19,950 bases of DNA from DATDCV01 sp036524155 (GTDB lineage: Bacteria > Verrucomicrobiota > Verrucomicrobiia > Limisphaerales > UBA8199), in the NCBI GenBank assembly GCA_036524155.1, contig DATDCV010000578.1, forward strand, positions 1 through 19,950, in the 5' to 3' direction. A program made the position numbers and the translations under genes. This document shows, in pieces, positions 1-6,873 of this stretch (the first letter of the stretch is position 1; each line of letters opens with the position of its first letter). Below the pieces are notes generated by a model, which searched no databases, was not told the origin of the DNA, and saw only the letters and a program-made list of their open reading frames with translations.

Positions 1-84
1 GCAGCGAATGACTCTCATAGCAGCGGGCAGGCTAGGAAAAGGGGGCGTCAAAGTCAAAGACAGGACGAGCCGCTGCGCACCCCT

Positions 85-180
85 TCAGTCTTGGGTCGGA
101 GCGCCGAGTTGCACTCGGCTTACCATCGGCCGTCGGCTCGCTTAAGCCGATTAGAAATCGGCGCTCCGACCCAAGACTGA
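85..180. repeat. 96-bp intergenic palindrome, family 1, copy 1
   Basis: Two 38-base arms (85-122 and 143-180) are inverted copies of each other with 4 mismatches; the outer 23 bases (85-107 and 158-180) match perfectly. A 20-base loop (123-142) separates them. Each arm also holds its own short hairpin: a fixed frame TAAGCCGA/TCGGCGCT around a variable 7-base core (108-114 gttgcac; 151-157 ttagaaa). The four mismatches fall in the cores, and each core remains self-complementary. A related pair lies at 2203-2267. Function unknown. It could be a REP- or MITE-like element, or a structured terminator for a gene left of the window. The rest of 1-344 holds no gene I can support. Confidence 0.85.
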
Positions 181-344
181 GGCGATACGCCGCTGCGAGC
201 CGCCGGGCAATGGGTCAGGGCAGCGTGCGGGGGGCGCCCGTCCCCGGGCGCACCCCGGCGAAAGGAGATGCCATTTCGCGCGTGCCAGGCATCCAGAATG
301 TGCTATGTTGCGCGGCGGCCCGGGGCTGCGTTGGATCACCATTC

Positions 345-1361
345 ATGAAACAAATCTTAGGCATCGTAATTACTGGTAGAAGGACAACTTCACTCAGGTT
401 CGAGGATCGCGGAGGTTGTGTTGTCCGCGCGTTGGGCGGCGTCATGATCGGCGCAGGCCTGCTGTCGGGTTGGACCGGCGTGGCGGAAGCCGACACGATA
501 GCCATTCCAAACAGTTCTTTTGAATCGCCGGCCGTTCCCGCGGTCACGCCCTACGCCAGTCCGGAGATGGACGGGTGGCAGAAATCCGATCAACCGGCCT
601 GGTACGACCCGGCGCAAAACTCCGATACTCCCTGGGCGTATCTCATGGGGGAATTCTTCAACGTTCCCTTTCCCGGCCAGTTCATCGACAACTGCGACGG
701 CGCCCAGGCCGCGTTCTTTTTTGCCTTGCCTGGAGCTGCGCTCTTTCAGGACTACGATACGGTTTCGGGAACGAACACGACCCCGACGCACGCCTTCAAC
801 GCCAGGTTCGTGGCGGGCCGGTCCTATGATCTCACCGTGGGTGTGATCGGCGGTGGCGGCAACATGAAGCCCGGGGTTACGCTGGAGCTGAGCCTTTATT
901 ACCGGGATGCGGCGAACAACAAAATCGCGGTCGCATCCACCAGCCTCACGAACACGGTTGACGTCTTTCCGACGAACACACACCTGGTCGATTTCCGGGT
1001 GCAGGTGCCGGTGGTCAAGGAAGGCGATGCCTGGGCAGGGCAGAACATCGGCATCCAGATGCTTTCGACCGTCGGCTTCGACCTGCTCGGGGGCTATTGG
1101 GATTTGGACAACGTGCGGCTGGTCGAAACGGTACCGCCAGCGCTGAGCCTGGGCCATCCGACTGTCACGAACTCGCAATTCGCTTTCACGCTGTTAAGCG
1201 ATCCCGGAGTCGCGTTCGAGTTGCAGGCCGCCACGAACGTTAACGCGGCCGCGGGCGACTGGGTTACTCTCGGCACTTTTACAAATGTCACCGGCGTCAC
1301 TGCCCTCACCGACATGACAACCAACTTCAGCCAACGCTATTACCGCGCGCGCCGGCTGTGA
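345..1361 (+). CDS. Secreted protein of unknown function with Verrucomicrobia-type C-terminal module
   Basis: 338 residues from the ATG at 345. The frame is open upstream to 210, but that part has no protein-like character and lies just beyond a repeat. Residues about 30-49 (GGVMIGAGLLSGWTGVAEA) look like the hydrophobic and cleavage parts of a signal peptide; an internal ATG at 444 would give a shorter leader. The mature part opens with IPNSSFESP and a GW motif. This resembles the start of galactose-binding-like beta-sandwich domains in many exported proteins. The last 70 residues contain FELQAATN, a W, and end QRYYRARRL, a pattern shared with two other secreted proteins here. No catalytic motif is visible. 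The stop overlaps the longer frame of the following pseudopilin gene, so the two are probably co-transcribed. Binding of an extracellular polymer is a guess. Confidence 0.7.
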   Translation: MKQILGIVITGRRTTSLRFEDRGGCVVRALGGVMIGAGLLSGWTGVAEADTIAIPNSSFESPAVPAVTPYASPEMDGWQKSDQPAWYDPAQNSDTPWAYLMGEFFNVPFPGQFIDNCDGAQAAFFFALPGAALFQDYDTVSGTNTTPTHAFNARFVAGRSYDLTVGVIGGGGNMKPGVTLELSLYYRDAANNKIAVASTSLTNTVDVFPTNTHLVDFRVQVPVVKEGDAWAGQNIGIQMLSTVGFDLLGGYWDLDNVRLVETVPPALSLGHPTVTNSQFAFTLLSDPGVAFELQAATNVNAAAGDWVTLGTFTNVTGVTALTDMTTNFSQRYYRARRL

Positions 1362-1362
1362 G

Positions 1363-1369
1363 GGAGGTG
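1363..1369 (+). promoter_or_regulatory. Strong Shine-Dalgarno site deciding the pseudopilin start
   Basis: GGAGGTG lies 9 bases before the ATG at 1379 and straddles the end of the preceding gene. It favours 1379 over the GTG at 1358, which would overlap the upstream stop as GTGA. Most other genes in this window have no clear site of this kind. Confidence 0.7.
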
Positions 1370-1378
1370 GCGTTGCGG

Positions 1379-2173
1379 ATGCAAATGACTGTGCGGAGGG
1401 CGGGGTGTCGAGCGTTCACGCTGGTGGAGTTGCTGGTCGTGATTGCCGTCATCGGGGTGCTGGCGTCACTGCTGTTGCCGGCGCTGGCGGCGGCACGCCA
1501 GAAAGCCCGAAAAACCGCTTGCCTGTCGAACCTGCGGCAGGTGGGCGTTGCGGTCATGCTGTACGCGAGCGACAACGGCGGGAAGATTCCCCTCGGTCCC
1601 AGAGCGAGCGCTTTCACCAGCCCAATGAACTTCTATCCGTCCACCGGGGCGCCGACCAGCCTGATTTCGCTGGGGAGCGGCGCGCCGGTTGGCCTGGGAC
1701 TTTTGCTGAGCCAGCAACTGAGCGCGCAGCCTAAGGTCCTGTTTTGCCCCGGGACCGATCAACCACTCGACGCCGACGCCCAGCTCGCGAACGTGGGCAC
1801 GCGGCAGGCCCAATGCAGTTTCTACTACCGCCACGCCGGCAACACGCAGATCTTCGACGCGCCCGGGCAGCAGCCTGCCGCTCCCGGTTCCGGCAAACTC
1901 GAGGACCTCGGCCGGAACCGGGACGGACTGCCCGTTCGCGCGTTGGCTATCGACACTCAGTTTCTTTGCGCGGACGGCATGGCGACGTTCGGGATTTTTC
2001 CGCGGACCCACCACCAGCAAAGGTTCGCCGACGTGCTGTTTGCGGATGGGCACAGCCGGTCCCGGCCGAACGCCGACGCGCGATTCACCGTCGATCTCAG
2101 GGGCCGCGCCGACCTCTATAGGTCCTTTGACCTGATCCTGAAGGTGCTGGAAGCAGCCGACCGCGAGCCGTAG
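1379..2173 (+). CDS. Type II secretion/type IV pilus-like pseudopilin with prepilin N-terminus and H-X9-DG-like end
   Basis: 264 residues from ATG 1379. A short basic leader (MQMTVRRAGCR) is followed by the type III prepilin signal AFTLVELLVVIAVIGVLASL. The fifth residue of the mature pilin is Glu, and prepilin peptidase would cut before the Phe. After the hydrophobic helix come basic residues (ARQKARKT) and CLSNLRQVGVAVMLYASDN, typical of the large pseudopilin-like families of Verrucomicrobiota and Planctomycetota. Near the C-terminus, HHQQRFADVLFADGH fits the 'H-X9-DG' type signature. The protein is expected in the inner membrane and periplasm as a subunit of a secretion pseudopilus. No other secretion component is encoded nearby; such pseudopilins are often scattered in these genomes. 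Its link to the upstream secreted protein suggests partnership, which is inference. Confidence 0.88.
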   Translation: MQMTVRRAGCRAFTLVELLVVIAVIGVLASLLLPALAAARQKARKTACLSNLRQVGVAVMLYASDNGGKIPLGPRASAFTSPMNFYPSTGAPTSLISLGSGAPVGLGLLLSQQLSAQPKVLFCPGTDQPLDADAQLANVGTRQAQCSFYYRHAGNTQIFDAPGQQPAAPGSGKLEDLGRNRDGLPVRALAIDTQFLCADGMATFGIFPRTHHQQRFADVLFADGHSRSRPNADARFTVDLRGRADLYRSFDLILKVLEAADREP

Positions 2174-2202
2174 CCGTGGGCCGCGCCTCCCGGTCCGTCC
2201 AG

Positions 2203-2267
2203 AGCACCGACATATTGTCGGCTTGCACGGTCCGAACGGTGTAAGCCGACAGCATTTCGGCGGTCCA
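2203..2267. repeat. Intergenic palindrome, family 1, copy 2
   Basis: Two inverted units show the same frame as the 85-180 element. The first is accga-catattg-tcggctt (2206-2224). The second is taagccga-cagcatt-tcggcggtcc (2242-2266). The first core (2211-2217) is self-complementary, so 2207-2221 forms a hairpin with a 3-base loop. The second core (2250-2256) has one unpaired position. The element lies 30 bases after the pseudopilin stop and may end its transcript. Together with 2328-2355 and 2424-2524 it accounts for most of the gene-free stretch 2174-2608. Confidence 0.75.
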
Positions 2268-2327
2268 ACGGAGCGCGTGAGTCCTGCCAGCCTGACCTGT
2301 CGATGAGAAGGCTGGGCGGGCAGGAAG

Positions 2328-2355
2328 ATCCGAAATCCGAAGTCCGAAGTCCGAA
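2328..2355. repeat. Tandem 7-base repeat, four copies of RTCCGAA
   Basis: Four perfect-phase copies read atccgaa, atccgaa, gtccgaa, gtccgaa. The same unit appears inverted (ttcggatttcgg) at 2594-2605, right after the Dcp stop codon. No function is evident. Confidence 0.85.
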
Positions 2356-2423
2356 AGGAGGAGTTCAACGCGCGGCCATGAGGATGGCCGAATAACCGCT
2401 GAATCCCCGGTGCCCGGCGGAGT

Positions 2424-2524
2424 GCGCGAAGCGTATGGAGTGCGTGGAGCTTGCTCCCGCTCTCGATCGCGCAACAGTCATTCAAAAGCGCCAGCAAGCT
2501 GGCCGCACTCCATACGCTTCGCGC
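2424..2524. repeat. 101-bp intergenic palindrome, family 2
   Basis: Arms 2424-2461 and 2487-2524 are inverted copies; the outer 21 bases are perfect (2424-2444 against 2504-2524) and the inner 17 match at 12 positions. The loop is 2462-2486. Each arm has its own inner palindrome: ggagcttgctcc on the left (2446-2457) and ccagcaagctgg on the right (2491-2502). The two differ at the flanking pairs, yet each stays self-complementary. Diverged arms of the same type lie at 8482-8555. It may terminate transcripts from either side. Confidence 0.82.
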
Positions 2525-2608
2525 GCTCGAGGTGTTCCTCGTTCACTCCGCTGCCGATTCCGCGATTCCCCTGCCAGGTTCTGGCCATCCGGGTTCGGAT
2601 TTCGGGCT

Positions 2609-4738
2609 TTACAGCAACCCGCGTTTTTCGAGCAGCGGCTCCACCGCGGGCGGGCGGCCGCGAAAACGCTCGTAGAGCACCATCGGCTCTTCGGTGTAAC
2701 CTTTTTCGAGGATGTTCCGGCGGAAGGAGCGGGCCGTCGCCGGGTCGAAAATGCCCTTTTCCTTGAACGCCTGGAACGCATCCGCGTCGAGCACTTCCGC
2801 CCAGATATAACTGTAATAGCCGGAGGAATACGCGCCGGCGAAGATATGCTGGAAATAAGTGCTGCGATAGCGGGGCACGATTTGGGGCGGGACGCCCATG
2901 CGCGACACGGCGATGCGTTCGAGGGTATCGGCGTCGGGTTCGGCGGTGGTGGGCAGCGTGTGCCATTCCAGATCCAATAGTGACGCGGCGAGGTACTCGA
3001 CCGTCTTAAAGCCCTGATTGAAGCGCTTGGCGCGATGGACCTTCTCCACCAACTCCGGCGGAATGCGCTGGCCGGTTTGCCAATGGCGGGCGTAGTGCCC
3101 GAGCACCTCAGGCTCGAACGCCCAGTTTTCCATGATTTGTGAGGGCAGCTCGACGAAATCCCTCGGGGTGCCGCCGAGGGTTGCATAGTTGACGCGCGAA
3201 AGGATGCTGTGGAGTGCGTGGCCGAACTCGTGAAAGAGCGTCTCGACTTCCTCGAGAGTGAGCAGGGCCGGAGCGTCGCCGGAAGGGCGCGAGAAGTTGC
3301 AGACGTTCAAGACCGCGGGCCGGATCAACTTTCCGTTTTCGACCCAGCGCGGGCGCACCGCGGTGGCCCAGGCGCCGGAGCGCTTGCCGGGCCGGGGATG
3401 GTAATCGACGTAAAAGACCGCCAGGTGCGAGCCATCGGCATCCTTCACCTCGAAGGCCTTTGCCTCCGGGTGGTAGGTGGGCAGGTTCGTCAGCTCAGTG
3501 AAAGAGATGCCGTAGAGTTGGTTGGCGACCCAGAAAGCGCCCTGGCGCACATTGTCGAGCTTGAAGTAAGGGCGCAGAGATTCTTCCTCGAGGGCGAATC
3601 GCGCCTGGCGGACCTTTTCGGCGTAATAAAACCAATCCCAAGGCTGCAGCTCGAAGGTCTGGCCCTCGTCTTTGATGGTCTGCTGAAAGCTGGCCGCTTC
3701 CTGGGCGGCGACCTTCTTCGCCGCCGGCCAGAGCCGGTTCAGCAGCGCGTAAACCTGCGCCGGGGTTTTGGCCATATTTTCCTCGAGCACATAATCGGCC
3801 CAGGTTTCGTAGCCGAGCAGTTTTGCTTTTTCCGCGCGCAGCGCGGCGGTGCGCGAGGCGACGGTTTTGTTGTCGGTCGAGTCGCCGTGGCTGCCACGGG
3901 TGATGTAAGCGTCGAAGATTTGACGCCGCAATTCCCGGTTGGCGGCATATTGGAGAAACGGCCAGAGGCTCGGAGCGTGGAGCGTGAAGGCCCATTGGCC
4001 CTCGAGGCGGGCTTTGCGGGCCGCGTCGGCCGCGCCGGCGACCAGCGAGTCCGGCAAGCCGGCGAGGTCGGCCCGGTTCGTGATGATGAGCCGGTAATCG
4101 TTCATTTCCTTGAGCAGGTTGTCGCCGAAACGCACCGACAGCGTCGCCAGCTCGGAGTTGATTTTGCGGAGCTGCTCCTTTTTTGGCGGGTCGAGCCGAG
4201 CGCCGCCGCGGACGAAACGCTTGTAAGTGCGTTCGAGCAGCATTCGTTGCTCGGCGGTGATCGGCAAACTCTCACGTTTCTCCCAGACGGCGTTGATCCG
4301 CCGGAAGAGCGCATCGTTGAGCAGAATCCAATCGCGATGCGCGGATTGGAGCGGCGCGAGCTCTTTGGCGAGGGCCTGCAGCTTGTCGTTGGTCTCGGCG
4401 CCGGTCAGCAGGGAAAACACTGTGGTGACGCGGTCCAGGGAGGCGCCGGAGCGCTCGAGGGCTTCGATGGTGTTCGGAAACGCGGGCTCAGCGGTGTCGG
4501 CCAGGATCGCGGCGATCTCCTCTTTCTGGCGATCCATGCCGAGCCGGAGCGCGGGGAGGAAATGTTCTTCTTTGATTTCGGCGAACGGTGGGACCTGGAA
4601 GGGAGCGGACCATTCGGCCAGGAGCGGGTTGGTTCCCGCGAGGTCGGCGGCGCGCGCCGCCGGGGAAGTAATTGCGAGCATAATGATGCCTATAATTAGC
4701 GAACCAGACCTTTCCACAAAGCAAGACCAGGAGCTCAT
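2609..4738 (-). CDS. dcp: Exported peptidyl-dipeptidase Dcp, M3 family zinc metallopeptidase
   Basis: 709 residues, close to the usual Dcp length. Dcp-type enzymes remove C-terminal dipeptides from oligopeptides. The zinc site is HEFGH at residues 503-507, followed by FVELPSQ, whose Glu 530 matches the third ligand of the family. The substrate-binding tyrosine stretch AYSSGYYSYIWAE is at 634-646. The N-terminal half matches the Dcp helical region (NPLLAEW, PAFPNTIEALERSG, TGAETNDKLQ). Residues 1-31 form a plausible signal peptide (hydrophobic SLIIGIIMLAI, then SPAARA/AD), so a periplasmic enzyme is likely. No Shine-Dalgarno site precedes 4738; an internal ATG at 4681 would leave only a short leader. 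The gene is divergent from the lipoprotein and permease genes and appears monocistronic. Confidence 0.95.
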   Translation of the reverse strand: MSSWSCFVERSGSLIIGIIMLAITSPAARAADLAGTNPLLAEWSAPFQVPPFAEIKEEHFLPALRLGMDRQKEEIAAILADTAEPAFPNTIEALERSGASLDRVTTVFSLLTGAETNDKLQALAKELAPLQSAHRDWILLNDALFRRINAVWEKRESLPITAEQRMLLERTYKRFVRGGARLDPPKKEQLRKINSELATLSVRFGDNLLKEMNDYRLIITNRADLAGLPDSLVAGAADAARKARLEGQWAFTLHAPSLWPFLQYAANRELRRQIFDAYITRGSHGDSTDNKTVASRTAALRAEKAKLLGYETWADYVLEENMAKTPAQVYALLNRLWPAAKKVAAQEAASFQQTIKDEGQTFELQPWDWFYYAEKVRQARFALEEESLRPYFKLDNVRQGAFWVANQLYGISFTELTNLPTYHPEAKAFEVKDADGSHLAVFYVDYHPRPGKRSGAWATAVRPRWVENGKLIRPAVLNVCNFSRPSGDAPALLTLEEVETLFHEFGHALHSILSRVNYATLGGTPRDFVELPSQIMENWAFEPEVLGHYARHWQTGQRIPPELVEKVHRAKRFNQGFKTVEYLAASLLDLEWHTLPTTAEPDADTLERIAVSRMGVPPQIVPRYRSTYFQHIFAGAYSSGYYSYIWAEVLDADAFQAFKEKGIFDPATARSFRRNILEKGYTEEPMVLYERFRGRPPAVEPLLEKRGLL

Positions 4739-4792
4739 GCGATGGAGGCAGCATGCGGAATCGAAATCGCGAGTTCAATCCTGCGATTGCAG

Positions 4793-4823
4793 TTGACACC
4801 TTTTTGTGCCGCAGGATTCTACT
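4793..4823 (+). promoter_or_regulatory. Possible sigma-70-like promoter of the lipoprotein gene
   Basis: A perfect TTGACA (4793-4798) is followed after 19 bases by TCTACT (4818-4823), a 4/6 match to TATAAT. Transcription would start at about 4830, next to the ATG at 4831, giving a leaderless or nearly leaderless mRNA. The spacing is long and the -10 box weak, so this is tentative. Confidence 0.35.
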
Positions 4824-4830
4824 GCGTAGT

Positions 4831-5199
4831 ATGCGACCGACCCTGCTCCTGGTGGCCCTGGCCCTGCTGACCGGCTTCGGTTGTGCGCGCGGCAAACGCA
4901 ACCCCCCCGTGTTCAGCTCACAGCCGCTGGTGGTCAGCCCCCAGCCCGGCCAGAAGCTCATCCTGACGCCGGAGACCGCGCTGGTGGGAAAAGTCATCCG
5001 TGTGAATCCGGCGGCGCGCTTTGCCGTGATGAGCTTTCCGATCGGTCATTTGCCGGCGCTGGAGCAGCGGTTGTCGGTGTACCGACTCGGTCTCAAGACC
5101 GGTGAGATCAAGGTGACGGGCCCGCAGTTGGACGACAAGGTGGTGGGGGATATCGCCGCCGGAGAGGTTCAGCCTGGCGACGAGGTGAGGGACCGGTGA
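4831..5199 (+). CDS. Small probable lipoprotein with FlgT-like C-terminal fold
   Basis: 122 residues from ATG 4831. An upstream ATG at 4753 only adds a hydrophilic stretch before the signal, so I reject it. The leader MRPTLLLVALALLTGFGC ends in a Cys, but GFG before it is not a standard lipobox, so lipidation is likely rather than certain. The rest reads VGKVIRVNPAARFAVMSFP, LSVYRLGLKTGEIKVTGP and AAGEVQPGDEVRD. This beta-rich layout resembles small FlgT C-terminal-like or RNA-binding-like folds found on lipoproteins of related bacteria; the match is by pattern only. It ends 18 bases before the first permease gene and is very probably in the same operon. Its role in that operon is unknown. 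Confidence 0.72.
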   Translation: MRPTLLLVALALLTGFGCARGKRNPPVFSSQPLVVSPQPGQKLILTPETALVGKVIRVNPAARFAVMSFPIGHLPALEQRLSVYRLGLKTGEIKVTGPQLDDKVVGDIAAGEVQPGDEVRDR

Positions 5200-5217
5200 A
5201 GTGAGGCCCGCCGCCGC

Positions 5218-6861
5218 ATGATCTTTCTGCCTATCGTTGCCCGGGAGTTGCGAGTGGCTTCCCGGAAACGCTCAACCTACTGGGTCCGCACCGGGGCGGG
5301 GGCGGTGGTGATCGCGCTGGGCTTATGGCTTTTTGTCGTGATGCAAGGCCAAAGCCCGCGGGAGATTGCGCAGGGCCTGTTTTACGTCCTGACCGGCAGC
5401 GCGGTTGCTTACGGGTTGTTGAGCGGGCCGCGGACCACCGCCGATTCGCTGAGCGCGGAAAAACGCGAGGGGACGCTCGGGCTGTTGTTCCTGACGGACC
5501 TCAAGGGCTATGACGTGGTCCTGGGCAAGCTCATGGCGAGCTCTGTCAACGCCCTCTATGCGGTGCTGGCCGTGCTGCCGATGCTCGCCGTTCCTATTCT
5601 CATGGGCGGCGTCACTCCGGGGGAATTCGCACGGCTGGCGCTGCTTTCGCTCGACGCGCTGTTCTTTTCGCTGGCCGCGGGCATCTGCGTCTCTTCCTTC
5701 AGCCGCTCCGCGAACCAGGCGATGCTCGGGACCCTCCTCGTCGTCCTCTTTTTTACCGCCGTGCTGCCGGCCTGCGGTTCGCTGCTCGTTGTCATGGGCA
5801 AGGCCCGGATGACCAACGCGGCGTTTTTGCTGCCCAGCGTGGGCTTTACCTATTACTCGGCGCTGGACCAGGTGTACCGCGCCGGGCGCGAGCCTTTCCT
5901 GGTCTCGATGGTGGTGGTCAACCTGCTGGGCTGGCTGTTTCTGGGTGTGGCCAGCGCGGTCCTGCCGCGTAATTGGCAAGACCACCCGGTTGGCCCGCGC
6001 GGCCGGCGGTGGAGCGAGGGCTGGAAGATGTGGACTTACGGCCGGCCCGAGGAACGGTTGGCGTTCCGCCGGCGGTTGCTCGATCAGAACGCGTTTTTCT
6101 GGCTCGCGTCGCGCGTGCGGATCAAGCCCGCGCTGGTGTGGGGTTTCCTGGGGCTGGTGGGGTGCGTGTGGGCGTGGGGTCTTGCCAAAGGCCGGAGAGC
6201 CTGGCTCGACCCCAGCATGTACTTCATCACCGGGTACGGGTTGAGCCTGGTCATCCGCTGTTGGTTTGCGGCCGAGGCCACACGCCAGTTGGCCGAGGAC
6301 AGAAAGTCCGGCTCGCTCGAGTTACTGCTGTCGACGACGCTGGGGGTGAGGGACATTCTGCACGGGCAACTGCTGGCGCTATCTCGCCAGTTTCTGGGAC
6401 CCGTGCTATTTGTCCTGGGGCTCGAATCGCTGTTTCTGGCCGCCAGCCTGGCCGGGGATGTAGGGGGGGATCGAAACTCCTTTATTTGGATCTACGCCGC
6501 GAGGATGGTGATGTTCATCCTGGACCTGGCGGCGCTCTATTGGGTCGGCTTGTGGCAAGGGGTCTCAGCCAAAAACCAGTCCCGGGCCACCAGCACGACG
6601 CTCGCGTGGGTGCTGGTGTTACCGTGGGTGGTTATCGCGTTGGTGCTGCTTTTCATCGCGATCGCGGGCATGGAAGGTGTCAACCCGCCTGAGCCCGGCG
6701 GTTACTTCTTTCTCGCGTTGTGGTTTTTCTGCGGCCTGATCATCGACGTGGCCCTCGCCGCCGGCGCACGCCACTTCTTGTTGACCCGGTTCCGCCTGGC
6801 AGCGCAGGAACGGTATGTGGCGCGTCGAGGCTTTTGGAAATCCTTGCTCGGTGGTAAGTAA
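5218..6861 (+). CDS. ABC-2 type transporter permease, double-domain, first of tandem pair
   Basis: 547 residues with about a dozen hydrophobic segments, the first at about residues 26-43. It starts MIFLPIVARELRVASRKRST, the cytoplasmic elbow-helix type of start seen in ABC-2 permeases. The motif EKREGTLGLLFLTDLKGY (from residue 81) fits the family's conserved cytoplasmic segment near the ATPase contact. A second, weaker version is EDRKSGSLELLLSTTL at residues 360-375, so the protein looks like two ABC-2 halves in one chain. The following gene, 12 bases on, is a paralog with the same motif at the same position. No ATP-binding subunit is in the window. Substrate unknown; Gld- and Nat-type exporters have similar permeases. 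Confidence 0.88.
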   Translation: MIFLPIVARELRVASRKRSTYWVRTGAGAVVIALGLWLFVVMQGQSPREIAQGLFYVLTGSAVAYGLLSGPRTTADSLSAEKREGTLGLLFLTDLKGYDVVLGKLMASSVNALYAVLAVLPMLAVPILMGGVTPGEFARLALLSLDALFFSLAAGICVSSFSRSANQAMLGTLLVVLFFTAVLPACGSLLVVMGKARMTNAAFLLPSVGFTYYSALDQVYRAGREPFLVSMVVVNLLGWLFLGVASAVLPRNWQDHPVGPRGRRWSEGWKMWTYGRPEERLAFRRRLLDQNAFFWLASRVRIKPALVWGFLGLVGCVWAWGLAKGRRAWLDPSMYFITGYGLSLVIRCWFAAEATRQLAEDRKSGSLELLLSTTLGVRDILHGQLLALSRQFLGPVLFVLGLESLFLAASLAGDVGGDRNSFIWIYAARMVMFILDLAALYWVGLWQGVSAKNQSRATSTTLAWVLVLPWVVIALVLLFIAIAGMEGVNPPEPGGYFFLALWFFCGLIIDVALAAGARHFLLTRFRLAAQERYVARRGFWKSLLGGK

Positions 6862-6873
6862 CCGGCGGGCTCG

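Noticed and set aside
1..18. Possible start of a minus-strand gene running off the window (ATG at 16-18)
   Set aside because: Only six codons are visible and there is no ribosome site, so it cannot be supported.
85..180. Insertion sequence ends or a transposon
   Set aside because: No transposase gene lies between or near the arms and no target duplication is evident. It is better described as a stand-alone palindrome.
1466..2497. 343-codon frame on the minus strand
   Set aside because: It overlaps the pseudopilin gene and runs through palindromes and the 7-base repeat; the product shows no domain.
3209..4699. 496-codon frame on the plus strand
   Set aside because: It lies opposite the Dcp gene, whose zinc site and family motifs make the minus strand the coding one.
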